Assembly: GCA_930367205.1 (NCBI GenBank)
Contig: OV884013.1
Span: 116,021,475 to 116,085,474 of the forward strand
DNA: 64,000 bases
Reading direction: 5' to 3'
DNA from: Acanthosoma haemorrhoidale
Taxonomy: Eukaryota; Arthropoda; Insecta; Hemiptera; Acanthosomatidae
The notes under the pieces were generated by a model. That model made no database searches. It was not told the origin of the DNA and saw nothing but the letters and a program-made list of their open reading frames with translations. This document shows positions 31,344 through 40,699 of this stretch, piece after piece. The position numbers were made by a program, and so were the translations under genes. Position 1 is the first letter of the stretch; every line of letters starts with the position of its first letter.

Positions 31344-32453
31344 TCAACACCCTCCCCCCTGTGTTGGGAGTTTCAACTGTTCAATGTGAACGGTTCGCCT
31401 CTTCTTTGGGGTGGTCATACTCTCGATGGTCACGAGATTATGTTCCCGAATTATGATGACCTTAAAGGGCCCCTCATACCGAACAAGTTCCTTACTACGA
31501 TTTGACACGACTTTTCTGTACACAACGGTCCCAATCGATATTGCTCCTATGCGATCACGCACCTTCAAATTTGCCCGTGCCACGCGCTTGGATTTTTCGC
31601 GCATAATCTTATCGCGTACTTTGTACCACATCTTTCCGAGCTGTATGTGGGTGTTATGGAGCTGTGCCACCATTCCCTCATCCGCCACCGTCTCTGGCCA
31701 GTTCCTCGGTCTCACTCGTAATCCGAACAAAATTTCGAAGGGTGCTAACCCCGTCGTGGCATGTATCGAGTGGTTGTATGCCGCCACCGCCATTGGCATC
31801 GCTACGTTCGCCGACAGGCCTTTATCCACCTGGTACACGCGTAAGTGGTCGCTGAGGGTGCTGTGTAACCTTTCGATGGTTCCCCTGCTCTTGGGATGCC
31901 CGGGGGTATTACAATGCCATGCCACATCCCGTTTTTGCATTTCGGCTCTCACGGTTGCATTGTCAAACTCCCGTCCCCCGTCCGACGAGATCCTCTCTGG
32001 TATGCCGTAGAATTGAAACCATGTGTTGAGGGCTTGTAATATGGAATTTGATGACTTGTCTCCCACCGCGTAGGCCATAGCCACTTTGCTAAATGGGTCG
32101 ATGATAGTGACCCACTTAAAACCCCGCCACGTGAAGGTGTCCACTTGAATCTCCGTCAGTGGTGCTTCTGCCGAGGGTGATTCCTCCTGGAGTCCCTGCG
32201 GGGGATGTCTATCATATTTCGTCTTCTGACAAACTTCGCATGCTCCGATTACCTCCTGAATAGTCCGCTGCATCCCCCACCAAAAATAGCGCCTTCGTAG
32301 TGCTTGTGCCGTCTCCTGCCCACCGCGGTGGTTGGTTTTTCCTTGGTGATACGCCAGTGTTACCTCGCGTTGCTGCTCCTCGTCCCGCAGGGTTTGGACC
32401 ACGGAAAGACACCGAATGAACGAGCGATCCACCCCAACAGCTCTTTCTGCCAC
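31344..32453 (-). CDS. Integrase region of the gypsy Pol
   Basis: 369 codons. Zinc-binding HHCC near residues 35-75: His-x5-His (HQGKTNH) and Cys-x2-Cys (CEVC). Catalytic core with Asp105 (EIQVDTFTW), Asp158 (ISSDGGREF) and Glu194 (GTIERLHSTL): exactly 35 residues between the second Asp and the Glu, the D-D35-E rule. A GPY/F-like module follows (LVRYEGPFKV) near residue 335. It inserts the element's DNA into the host chromosome. The listed start is a GTG inside an open frame, not a real initiator: the frame is offset by -1 from RT/RNase H, overlaps its 3' end by 94 nt, and has a TAA just upstream (about 32,463), so translation would need a -1 shift at the A-rich site ATTAAAAAGCTG, or the offset is a mutation. 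Confidence 0.9.
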   Translation of the reverse strand: MAERAVGVDRSFIRCLSVVQTLRDEEQQREVTLAYHQGKTNHRGGQETAQALRRRYFWWGMQRTIQEVIGACEVCQKTKYDRHPPQGLQEESPSAEAPLTEIQVDTFTWRGFKWVTIIDPFSKVAMAYAVGDKSSNSILQALNTWFQFYGIPERISSDGGREFDNATVRAEMQKRDVAWHCNTPGHPKSRGTIERLHSTLSDHLRVYQVDKGLSANVAMPMAVAAYNHSIHATTGLAPFEILFGLRVRPRNWPETVADEGMVAQLHNTHIQLGKMWYKVRDKIMREKSKRVARANLKVRDRIGAISIGTVVYRKVVSNRSKELVRYEGPFKVIIIREHNLVTIESMTTPKKRRTVHIEQLKLPTQGGGC

Positions 32454-34240
32454 AGCTTTTTAATTTTGTCCCACACAGTCGCGTTGCCCACGAATAAATG
32501 GTGTGTTTTGCCGGGTTTGGACACGTCCTTGAGAGCCTGACAAATTTGATCTCCTCGAACTCCCGGTGGTGACCAAATCGTCGCGATCTGACTCCTGCCG
32601 TACGTACTATGGAGTATTTTCAGAGCACCCGATGTTTGAGTTTTCCAAATGATCTGCCTCCACTTATCATTGATAATTTCGTCCGTCGTCTCCATATCAC
32701 GCGGTCTCTCTCCTATAGACCCGTCTGATGGTGTGTCCGCACTCCTGTCACTATCTTTCCGCGTGCTGCTCCTGCCCGCTTCTCCAGGCGTCCATTCCTC
32801 AATGAACTGCCTCATACCGCTCGATGTGTCCCCTTCTTCTATGGCGTTCACCATAATAGCGCGCGACAGCCAATCTGCCACGACGTTGTCTTTGCCTGGC
32901 TTATATACAATATCCAGATTGTATTGGGCTAAGAATTCCTTCCACCTTGTTACCCTTGAGGAGGATTCTTTGAGTTTTCCGACCCATTGAAGAGGTCGGT
33001 GATCCGTATGTATTCGAAACGTTCTGCCAAATACATACGGACGGAAGTGCCCAATGGCCCACACTATCCCGAGGAGTTCTCGTTCCAGAGCGCTGTACCG
33101 CGCCCCCGTGTCCGTCAGGCGTCTGCTCGCGTAAGCCACCGGTCTTTCCCCGTCTTCGCCTTCCTGCGACAATACTGCCCCCAAGGCATAGTCACTTGCG
33201 TCGGTGGTGATCGTGAAATCCTTCTCAAAGTTAGGGAAAGCCAAAATCGGCGCCTCCTGCAAACGTGCCAAGCATTTGCGGATATTCTGCTCTATCAGCG
33301 GCGTGATCATTATCCGTGCTCCTTTCCGTAGTAAATTGTTAATGGGTACCATATATTCTGCCATGTCCGGCACGAAACGGCGGTAGTAATTGAGCGTGCC
33401 CAGTAATCTCCGAATCCCTTTTACATCTTTTGGCACCTCCATTCTCTGGATCGCTTCTACTTTCGTCGAGTCTGGTTGAACCCCTTCCTGTGAGATTGTG
33501 TGCCCTAAAAAACTAATCTGCTCCTGCCCCAGTGACGATTTGTCTATTGACAGTTTCAACCCGAAATCCCTTAATCTCTCAAATACGTTCCGGAGGTGTT
33601 GAATATGTTCCGATTCCGTTCGGCTGAAGATCAGCAGGTCATCCATGTAAATTTGGCACATATTTTCGTCCATTCCTCTCAGAAGTTTGTCCATGAGACG
33701 CTGAAAGGTTATTGGAGCATTTTTGAGACCGAACGGCATTCTCGTGAACTCAAAATGCCCTCTTTCAAACGAAAACGCCGTTTTATGTTGGTCATGCGCA
33801 GCTAGTTTGATCTGATGGTACCTTGCTTTTAGGTCCAATGTGCTAAAAATTTTTGCACCGTTTAGTCTGTCTAGGATGTCTTCGAACCGCGGAATCGGAT
33901 ATTTTTCGTCCAGGGTATTATCGTTAAGTTTCCGAAAATCCACCACGACTCGGTATTTTTCCTCACATTCTCCCGGTCGACTTTTCTTTTTCACTGCCCA
34001 CAAAGGGCTATTATACGGAGACGTGCTATCTCTGATAATACCTTGGCGCTTGAGATCCTCGATCTCCTTTCTAATGTGTTGTCTGAGCGCTTGCGGATAC
34101 CGCCTCTCCTTCACATACGTCACCCGCTCTACTTTTAACGGGATCTCATGTAGCGTTTTCCCCGTTGCTCCTAGCTTGTCCCCTTCAGCGAAAAAAATAT
34201 CCCTAAACTCGCTCCTCAGACTCTCCCTCCAATCCTCCAC
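32360..34240 (-). CDS. Reverse transcriptase / RNase H of the gypsy Pol
   Basis: 626 codons. RT: KYRVVVDFRKLND (about 95-107), first catalytic Asp in STLDLKARYHQ (136), FTRMPFGLKNAP (165-175) and the catalytic box QIYMDDLLIFS (YMDD at 198-201), then KCSFLGH-like SFLGHTIS and YYRRFVPD of the thumb/connection. RNase H: TDASDYALGAVLSQ with the first Asp, ERELLGIVWAI with the Glu and IHTDHRPLQW with another Asp. It copies genomic RNA into DNA and removes RNA. The start at 34,240 is a GTG inside an open frame that extends upstream to at least 34,300 and overlaps protease, so Pol is likely made by frameshift from protease. The last ~60 codons, after the spacer, overlap the integrase frame. Confidence 0.92.
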   Translation of the reverse strand: MEDWRESLRSEFRDIFFAEGDKLGATGKTLHEIPLKVERVTYVKERRYPQALRQHIRKEIEDLKRQGIIRDSTSPYNSPLWAVKKKSRPGECEEKYRVVVDFRKLNDNTLDEKYPIPRFEDILDRLNGAKIFSTLDLKARYHQIKLAAHDQHKTAFSFERGHFEFTRMPFGLKNAPITFQRLMDKLLRGMDENMCQIYMDDLLIFSRTESEHIQHLRNVFERLRDFGLKLSIDKSSLGQEQISFLGHTISQEGVQPDSTKVEAIQRMEVPKDVKGIRRLLGTLNYYRRFVPDMAEYMVPINNLLRKGARIMITPLIEQNIRKCLARLQEAPILAFPNFEKDFTITTDASDYALGAVLSQEGEDGERPVAYASRRLTDTGARYSALERELLGIVWAIGHFRPYVFGRTFRIHTDHRPLQWVGKLKESSSRVTRWKEFLAQYNLDIVYKPGKDNVVADWLSRAIMVNAIEEGDTSSGMRQFIEEWTPGEAGRSSTRKDSDRSADTPSDGSIGERPRDMETTDEIINDKWRQIIWKTQTSGALKILHSTYGRSQIATIWSPPGVRGDQICQALKDVSKPGKTHHLFVGNATVWDKIKKLWQKELLGWIARSFGVFPWSKPCGTRSSNAR

Positions 34241-34244
34241 TCTC

Positions 34245-34715
34245 TTAACCGCTCCTATTTGCTCCGTTTCGCCCCTTACGCCCCCCCCGGCTTCGATAGG
34301 TTCGCTTCCCTATTTTGATCCTCCAGTTCTCCCCCTCGTTTTCGATGCGCGCGCCTACTTTTCCCAGTAAATCACACCCCACTATTATCTGGTATTCCCG
34401 TGGCATGTCTTCCACGACGTGTACTTTTATGTCACCCATTACTTTCGCCCATTCTTCCAGCCCCACGACCGCTTCTCCCATTACTTCGCAGGGTCCCCCA
34501 AGAGTAAGTAATTTACACTTACATACCTTGATCTGGTGTGCCCTCTCTCCTCTACGCAACCTCTCTAACGCACCACGAGATATTATTGTATTGGTGCTGC
34601 CAGTATCAATGAGGCACCTCTCCCCCTTCCCGAACTCGATAATTGGCAAACCACACATCCTTTCCCGCACTGTATTGCACCTTAGGATGCGGTCGCCTCT
34701 CTGCTGCCACTCTCC
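34245..34715 (-). CDS. Aspartic protease of the gypsy element
   Basis: The frame is open from just after the gag stop (34,716-34,718) to 34,245. The active-site motif CLIDTGSTNTI lies near residue 20 after the first ATG (34,670), and IIVGCDLLGKVGA near residue 95 is the second conserved (ILG-like) segment of retropepsins. It cleaves Gag and Gag-Pol. It is in the same frame as gag, separated only by a TGA, so expression by stop readthrough is possible. It ends in a tract reading SRGGRKGRNG, encoded over an 8-G run (34,281-34,288) where a single-base slip would join it to RT. Confidence 0.85.
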   Translation of the reverse strand, partial: GEWQQRGDRILRCNTVRERMCGLPIIEFGKGERCLIDTGSTNTIISRGALERLRRGERAHQIKVCKCKLLTLGGPCEVMGEAVVGLEEWAKVMGDIKVHVVEDMPREYQIIVGCDLLGKVGARIENEGENWRIKIGKRTYRSRGGRKGRNGANRSG

Positions 34716-35888
34716 TCAGGCCTCCGTACGCCGCTCCCATCTGCGCGAGGGATTCTTCTGCCACTCTCGTCGTCTGCTCCCGCTGCGCTTCGACTCCTCT
34801 CCGTCTGTCTCCGACGTCCCTGATGACTCGTCGCCCGATGATCCAATTTCTCTTGGTGTCGCGCTCCGCCTCTCCCGGATTTCCTGGTTATTCACCTCCA
34901 TTGGTTCTGCTTTGTGAAATTCCCTTCTACGAAACAAGTATGGACATTGTCTTGCTATGTGTCCTTCTTCCCCACACTCAAAGCACTTAGTGCGAGGGCA
35001 CTGAGCTACCAGATGGCCCGTCTTTCCACAACCATGACATTTCCTTTCTTCTTTCCGAGGTGCGTACCTAGGCCTCGTCACTCCCAATCTTCTCTCTCTT
35101 GTCGCTCCCCTGTCTCTACCGGCAAACGGCGTTTTCTGTCTCCTCCACACTGCTTTTGGGGTCCTGTTTCTCCTATATGGGATCTGGCTCCAATCGTTGT
35201 CATCTTCGTTCATTTTTACTTCTTCTTCCCTTGCGCTAGCATCTATCATCGCCTGGGCGCATTCGAGGAACGATCGCTCATTAGGGAACCCTTCTTTCCT
35301 TCCCGTCTCCTTCGCTAATTGTACCTTTAAGATTGTAGACAGGAATCCCATCCTGCCCTCCACTTCATCGGCGCTAGTTGTCTCCCTCATTTTCTCATTT
35401 ATTTTATTGTAGCGGACAACCAGGACTGCAGCATACTGTCCACTATTCTGTCTCGGAGATTTCATTTCTCGAAACATTTGGAATATATCCTCCTCTGGGG
35501 TCCATCGTCCCCCCCCCCCATATGTTTTTTTCAGTCTCGTCTTTACTATCTCCCATGGGGTTTCCTCGTCCGCCTGTATCAGGTTCAGCACCTTCCTTTT
35601 CACCCTGCACACCAGGTCTGCCTTTATTGACTTAGCGTCACCTGGGTCGAGTAACCCTTCGTCCATCTTGGCTTGTATCCTCTCCATAATCCTATCTCCA
35701 CCTTTGAGAAAATGATTTAACTCACCTATTTCCCCAGAAAATTTTTCGAGGTCTGAGATCATTTTCCTCATGTCCTGTGACGTCACTGCCCGCACCTTCA
35801 TCCATGCCAGTGAGTTCGCATGGGCTTCAGCCATGGTTTCTTTAGGTAACTGTGGAACTTCAAACGCTGCCGGCCGCAATTCCACCAT
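34716..35888 (-). CDS. Gag of the gypsy element
   Basis: 390 codons starting at an ATG 91 nt inside the PBS. The N-terminal ~240 residues look helical, with few motifs (capsid-like region). A basic region precedes two CCHC zinc knuckles, CHGCGKTGHLVAQC (residues 284-297) and CFECGEEGHIARQC (302-315), which bind the RNA. A Ser/Arg/Glu-rich tail follows. It packages the transcript in cytoplasmic particles. Ends at TGA (34,716-34,718), followed in the same frame by protease. Confidence 0.92.
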   Translation of the reverse strand: MVELRPAAFEVPQLPKETMAEAHANSLAWMKVRAVTSQDMRKMISDLEKFSGEIGELNHFLKGGDRIMERIQAKMDEGLLDPGDAKSIKADLVCRVKRKVLNLIQADEETPWEIVKTRLKKTYGGGGRWTPEEDIFQMFREMKSPRQNSGQYAAVLVVRYNKINEKMRETTSADEVEGRMGFLSTILKVQLAKETGRKEGFPNERSFLECAQAMIDASAREEEVKMNEDDNDWSQIPYRRNRTPKAVWRRQKTPFAGRDRGATRERRLGVTRPRYAPRKEERKCHGCGKTGHLVAQCPRTKCFECGEEGHIARQCPYLFRRREFHKAEPMEVNNQEIRERRSATPREIGSSGDESSGTSETDGEESKRSGSRRREWQKNPSRRWERRTEA

Positions 35889-35978
35889 TACCTACTTTAA
35901 TTAAATCACACGAAAGTGAATGAGAAGGAAAAAAAAACAAAAACCAACTCGCACGTTAATGACTCGAACCCACTCCGC

Positions 35979-35996
35979 TCCCGGGTTTCGGCACCA
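35979..35996 (-). promoter_or_regulatory. Primer-binding site complementary to tRNA-Phe
   Basis: The sense strand reads TGGTGCCGAAACCCGGGA directly after the 5' LTR. Its complement, TCCCGGGTTTCGGCACCA, equals the 3' end of eukaryotic tRNA-Phe(GAA) plus CCA, 18 of 18 as I recall that tRNA. The LTR's final T is shared with the PBS. Confidence 0.85.
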
Positions 35997-36179
35997 GTTA
36001 ACGATCGTCAACGAAAAACGAGAAGAAAAAGGAAAGAGGTTGAATGTAGTTACTGAACGAGAGTTGTCACAAGACTGTTTTTATTTGAGCTTTTAAAGCC
36101 TCTCTAAATACATTCGGGATGTTTACATCCCGATGACTTAAGGATTAGGCTGGCTGCCTACGACGTCCGAACCTTAACT
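35996..36179 (-). repeat. 5' LTR of the Ty3/gypsy element
   Basis: 184 bp, AGTTAA...TTAACT, two differences from the 3' LTR. It should contain the promoter on the minus strand. I see no canonical TATA box; a downstream-element promoter, common in arthropod LTRs, is possible. Confidence 0.95.
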
Positions 36180-36553
36180 TATATACAATATGACATGATT
36201 AATAATGATAAATTAACTATTTGTTATAAAAAAAAATTAGTAGGTCTAATAATGGATTGTTATTGTATTGGGTCCTTATTGGACTGTAATTACAATACAA
36301 AGAATCAATTAATAAATATATTTATTTGTACCGTTAGTGTTTTACTATAATTTTATACAAGTAAAAAATACAACAATAGTAAAATTTAAAGGTTTTAATA
36401 TATTGTTTGCTTGAGTCTCTGTTATATGGACTGGCCTAGATAATTGCACATTATCATATCTTCTCTTTGTGAGTTCTTCTATGTGATGAGATATTGGGGC
36501 CATCACCAATTTTGTAAATTTGGCTTTGTTTCGCATATATTCGATAGTACATA
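36180..36553 (+). repeat. Flank repeat F, right copy
   Basis: Second copy of the ~372-bp sequence at 30,441-30,812, in the same orientation, beginning directly at the LTR edge (TATACAATATGACATG) and ending GATAGTACATA, after which TATATATAC leads into unrelated sequence. Confidence 0.85.
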
Positions 36554-37309
36554 AATATATATACAAAGTGGACGTTTGTACTGTGAGACGGGTGTTCACG
36601 TCAGTGTATTACTGAGTGAATGAATATTTGGGAAATGAGCTTAGAAGCGGAATGTGAGACACATATGTGCTATTTGTGTCTGCACATCACTTCCTGGTTT
36701 GAGTTGCAATGCCTAAGAATAATTGAGAAGAGCCTCGACAAATTCAACCGTAACTTGTTTTGAGAACTATAAAAGAGAATAAAGAATACTTTAAAAGAGC
36801 ATAAAGAACAAACCGAGAGAGGCGTAATAAATATGGCTACAAAGAGAATATCTCGACTGTACAGTATGAAAGAGACTCGTTAGAAAATTATAACGAAAAT
36901 CGGAGGTTGTAATTTGAGTGTATTAAACAATGGAATCGCCCACGGCTATGAGCGACCCTTCAGGCTTATGACCTATTTCCATTTTACTTCGTCCACTTTT
37001 GTCAAGGGAAATGTTTAAATATAAATGATATCCCTTTTTAAAATATGAATAAGAGAGTAAGGGGAACAACTGTTTGCGTTTGGAAACCCTTGGGACGGAC
37101 GGACTAAATACGCCCAGTCTTAACAATTAAGTTATTTCTTAAAAGAGCATTTTAAATAATAGTGCTTCATTCACATTTATTTACGCAAATGTAATGGATT
37201 GTGTCGCATTCATAAATATATACAAAACATGTTTGAATTGTGGTGCGCGTATTTTTTTTAGAAATTAGTCCATAATTTATCAAACTACATATGAATAATA
37301 TGTTTAATT
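36554..37309. other. No gene seen
   Basis: AT-rich; nothing supported. Confidence 0.4.
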
Positions 37310-37314
37310 GTCAC

Positions 37315-37400
37315 GGATGTCGTTCGATGTGGGGTAGTATAGATTAGGAGGACCCGTGTTCGAATCCCGGTCTTGACACTTCGCTTTTCTTGGATAATAT
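37315..37400 (+). repeat. tRNA-derived SINE head
   Basis: TGTTCGAATCC at 37,358-37,368 matches the pol III B box (GGTTCGANTCC) with one mismatch, and continues CCGGTCTTGACA as a tRNA T-stem would. The upstream GGTAGTATAGATTAGGAGGACC is tRNA-like but lacks an intact anticodon stem. A pseudo-tRNA is the alternative. Confidence 0.55.
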
Positions 37401-37535
37401 TATTGAAATAACTACCGAAAGTAATCATTCTTACTAATATTACCTTAGATGTAACGAAAATGAAAAAACGGAACGACTGCTTTTTAAAAAAATTTTAGCC
37501 CCGGCTCGGTATATCCAATTCTATGCATCTGTTTC

Positions 37536-37893
37536 AACCAGTTAAAAAATCTTTGTAGAGGAGAGTCTTTTAAAATAAAATTAAAAAAAGCTTTGTTATG
37601 AAGTCCAAGCACTGGTATATACAAATATTATGAGTTACGTTACTACATACTGGTTAGAATGTCTAGGAACAAGTGGGGTCTGGGGCTAAAGCTGAGACAT
37701 ATATGTATAAGAAAAGGATAAGATTCTGGGAAGTAGGGAGGTTTGGAGGGATGCGGTTGCTTACTTAAAAATAACAGGACCATCAGTGACTTCCATGAAG
37801 TCACGAGTCAGGTACCTGTTCTGCTCAAGCCCCTTCTACTTTTAGCATTATATATAATATTAATATTATAATAATGTTAGCATTATTAAACTG
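37536..37893 (-). repeat. LTR-like repeat P, copy 3
   Basis: Inverse of the family consensus: on the minus strand it starts AGTTTAATAATGCTAAC and ends GATTTTTTAACT. Contains the CTTTAGCCCCAGACCC block. The GTGACTTCATGGAAGTCAC hairpin is retained. Confidence 0.75.
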
Positions 37894-38823
37894 TTCGATA
37901 TGGGATGGTCTACATTTGTAATCATTCTTAATATTAGATGTAACGAAAATGAAAAAAACGAAACGACTGTTTTTTGAAAAAAATTTATCCCCGGCTCGGT
38001 TTATCCAATTCTATGCATTTGTTTCAATCGAAAAATATTAATTGTATGAGCGCATCGAAGCTGAAAGGTTACGATATGTGACAAAAATTTGTTAGGGTCT
38101 ATCTTAATTTGGTAATGCATTAAGAGCATACATATTTAAATCCTATACTAAGAAAATAATTCCAAATAAGTGTACAAGTTGAAAACCTTGCGAAGTATGT
38201 CTTTCTAGATCTGTGAGACTAGTAAGTGACACAGGAGGCCAGTCAAAGAGGGGCAGGCGAACACTTGCATTTTATGTGTTGTATAGTGCTAGCAGTCAAG
38301 TGTAATTCTATACAACTAAATAGCAGAGTATGTATTTTAAGTTTAATCCGACATGAAATACAGAATAGTTTGAAGGTGTACATTTAGTGTTGTGGATATT
38401 TGCTAAAGCCTAAGGCCAGTATCGATGCCATGTACCTTTTAAGGGTGGTTTGTTTTCGATCTGCCTCACCAGCGATGATTAAGGAGACTAAAGGATCGAC
38501 AATGGGCGGATACCCGCATGAGATAGTGGACTGATAGGTGGTAGGACAATCCTCTGGTAGGTGGGACAGGTGGACTGATGGAGAACTGATGTACAGCCGA
38601 GTGGGAGAGAGTGGGCTCTGTCCGGTAATGGAGTGAGTACTGCTATATGCACTTATATATATATATATATATCATTCAGCTCCATTTATTTTTGGTGAAA
38701 TACGTTTATGGAACATATAAGTCCAATTCAATTAGCAATGAAAAAACACCTTGGAAACCGTTAGCTCGGCCTTCCTGTTCGGAGGGCAGTTTAATGCATT
38801 TTTTAATATTTAATAAGTTTAAT
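37894..38823. other. No gene seen; (AT)n at 38,654-38,673
   Basis: AT-rich sequence with one AT dinucleotide run. Positions 37,440-37,540 and 37,925-38,030 share an ~80-bp direct repeat (CCCCGGCTCGGT...TCCAATTCTATGCAT) on either side of P copy 3, suggesting a local duplication. Confidence 0.4.
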
Positions 38824-39172
38824 AATATCTGTTGAGGAGAGTCTTTTTAAAATAAATGAAAGAATAGCTTTATTATGAAGTACAATCAAAACAGTCGTAT
38901 ATACAAATATTTAGAGTTACGTTACTACATACTGGGTGGAAGGTCTAGGCATAACTGGGGTCTGGGGCTAAAGCTGAGACATATATGTATAAGAAAAGGA
39001 TAGTTCTAGGAAGTAGGGAGGTCTTGGGAGGATGCGGTGGCTTACTTAAAAATAACAGGAACCATCAGTGACTTCCATGAAGTCACCAGGCAGGTATACA
39101 GTTCTGCTCAGCCCCCTTCTACTTGTTCTTAGCATTATATATAATAGTTATAGCATTATAAAACTGACGATA
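38824..39172 (-). repeat. LTR-like repeat P, copy 4
   Basis: Minus-strand copy, AGTTTTATAATGCTATAAC to GATATTATTAAAC, with the shared hairpin near 39,069-39,087 (imperfect) and the CTTTAGCCCCAGACCCCA block. Confidence 0.75.
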
Positions 39173-39464
39173 ACACCTAGTCCGTCGAAAACGTTCGGTT
39201 GAAAATGAATAAATCTATGGAGAGGCAAAAGGTGTTTTATTACATAATATGTACACAAAGGTATAGTTATAGACTCTTTCAAGGGAAAGGAATGGAATAT
39301 AAATGACATTTGGCCACAGAAATTATAACAAAACTGCACAACAATCTCTTTTACAACTTTATTATGATAAAATTACAATCTGCCTGATTGGGCTATAAAT
39401 AATTGTGCTATATGATCTCGTTCATACCAATTTACAATTTTCATACACTATAACTACAAACAGC

Positions 39465-39615
39465 CCAGAGGCCCCCCAAGTTCACACGTCACCTCCCTCA
39501 CGTGCAAAGGAGCGGAGTCTTGGGAAGTCCCCCACGCTCCTACGTCAGCCGCGTCACTGGATAAGAACCAGCGGAGGCTGACCAAGAGCGTGAGAGCCAC
39601 AGACGCTCAGGACAA
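39465..39615 (-). repeat. GC-rich inverted pair, member 1
   Basis: GCGGAGTCTTGGGAAGTCCC, CACGCTCCT and CAGCGGAGGCTGACCAAGAG recur as the reverse complement at 48,866-49,030. Non-coding and GC-rich against AT-rich surroundings. At 48.87 kb the repeat follows directly on a Jockey LINE remnant, so it may be a LINE 3' region. Confidence 0.65.
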
Positions 39616-39677
39616 CAACAATCTCTAAGAAATTAATAACACTTATCAACTAGCATAATAGTTTTAGTCTTTGTACA

Positions 39678-39971
39678 AGTTAGGTCCAGGCGCCGCTAGT
39701 GTTATTAGCGGAGCATTATTTGAATGGACTAAGACGTCCGAGTGTTGGACTTCAAAGTTTGCGAATGGGTGTTCGTAAACTGGTGGGGGGGAGTTAGGTC
39801 CAGGCGCCGCTAGTGCCCAGCCTTAATCCCCAAACATATGTTATCTGTATATGTTTACAGGTAATACCTATAGATAGAGGTATCTTGGTCTAAATAAAGC
39901 AGTCTTGTTATAACGTTCTACGTGTTCTTATTACCAACCTTTCTTAGCTTGTAATTCAATAAACATTAACT
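39678..39971 (+). mobile_element. Internally deleted gypsy-type element with TACA target duplication
   Basis: Begins AGTTAGGTCCAGGCGCCGCT (39,678) as a stub of a 5' LTR, then ~80 bp of internal sequence ending GTAAACTGGTGGGGGGG (polypurine tract), then a full 180-bp 3' LTR (39,792-39,971) opening with the same AGTTAGGTCCAGGCGCCG and ending CATTAACT. TACA at 39,674-39,677 and 39,972-39,975 is a perfect 4-bp duplication. The LTR layout (AGCC-TTAATCC near the start, AAATAAAGCAGTCTTGTTAT later) parallels the intact element at 31-36 kb but with much divergence: a relative, not a copy. Confidence 0.85.
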
Positions 39972-40371
39972 TACACTAACCCTCATAAAGGGTCTTCATA
40001 ATATTTACGCGTCTAAAAATGAAAGACTTGCGTTCTAAATAAGTATGAGTAGCTACCTGAAAAAATACTTATGAAGCCCTACTGTCGTCTGTCACCTATA
40101 AATAATTATAAAAAAGGGCCATAAAGAACCCTGAGATCAAATTAAATGAATCGTTATAATAAATTCTCTTTGACTCAGTAAAATTTTAGCGGACATATAA
40201 CCGTTATAATATGGCTATATAAGTTATAGATATACTTACTAACTAGGCACGGAATGTGACTAATATTGTTAAATATTTTCCCGTATTCACAAGGAAAATT
40301 GAAAATTTCCCGAGAAAAGCAAACAGGAAAAGTGTATTCTATTAATAAAGAGGAAGGGTTCTATTAGCGGC

Positions 40372-40605
40372 TTAAAGTATTGAGGGCTCATCTGAAGGCA
40401 ATGCTTCCGCGGTATATTTAGCCACTGGAGGCGGCATCCAGTTACCAAGTAAACAGCCCACTATATCCCTATTTATACAGCCCAAGTTACCTAAGGGCTG
40501 AGCTTCCGACCAAAGGGCGCGTGTGTTCTTCCGGTAAATATGTTTTCCTAGTTTTGAGTCAAAAGAAAGTTCAACTGGCGGCATTACATGCATCAAGAAG
40601 TTCAA
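40372..40605 (-). other. Unassigned open frame
   Basis: A 77-codon minus-strand frame with GC-richer sequence, including KHIYRKNTRALWSEAQPLG and GCLLGNWMPPPVAKY. I do not recognise it. No clear splice sites, second copy or catalytic motif. It could be an exon or a piece of an unknown TE. Confidence 0.2.
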
Positions 40606-40699
40606 TAGTCACTTCATGACGTCTTGGTGTATCTTTTTAATACTGCATTAACAATAAAATGCTACTTAAAATTTGTTTTAACGTTTTATCCTATACTGT

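Larger units (their letters stand above)
30813..36179 (-). mobile_element. Ty3/gypsy LTR retrotransposon, nearly intact
   Basis: About 5.37 kb on the minus strand with order 5' LTR, PBS, gag, protease, RT/RNase H, integrase, polypurine tract, 3' LTR. LTR ends are AGT...ACT instead of TG...CA, as in several arthropod gypsy/17.6-like lineages. All enzymatic motifs are present. There is no env: 30,998-31,343 holds only ~345 bp without a membrane protein. Two frame offsets and one in-frame stop separate the coding blocks (see gene entries). LTR near-identity indicates a recent insertion. Copies in the germline move by reverse transcription in virus-like particles. Confidence 0.95.

Noticed and set aside
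30992..31350. Envelope gene after integrase
   Set aside because: Only ~345 bp, several short overlapping hydrophobic frames, no receptor/fusion or anchor architecture.
31664..35635. Plus-strand open frames antisense to the gypsy genes
   Set aside because: Shadows of the minus-strand coding sequence; no motifs of their own.
37358..37368. Functional tRNA gene
   Set aside because: B box and T-stem are good but acceptor and anticodon stems do not form; treated as SINE or pseudo-tRNA. The same reasoning applies to 46,874-46,928.
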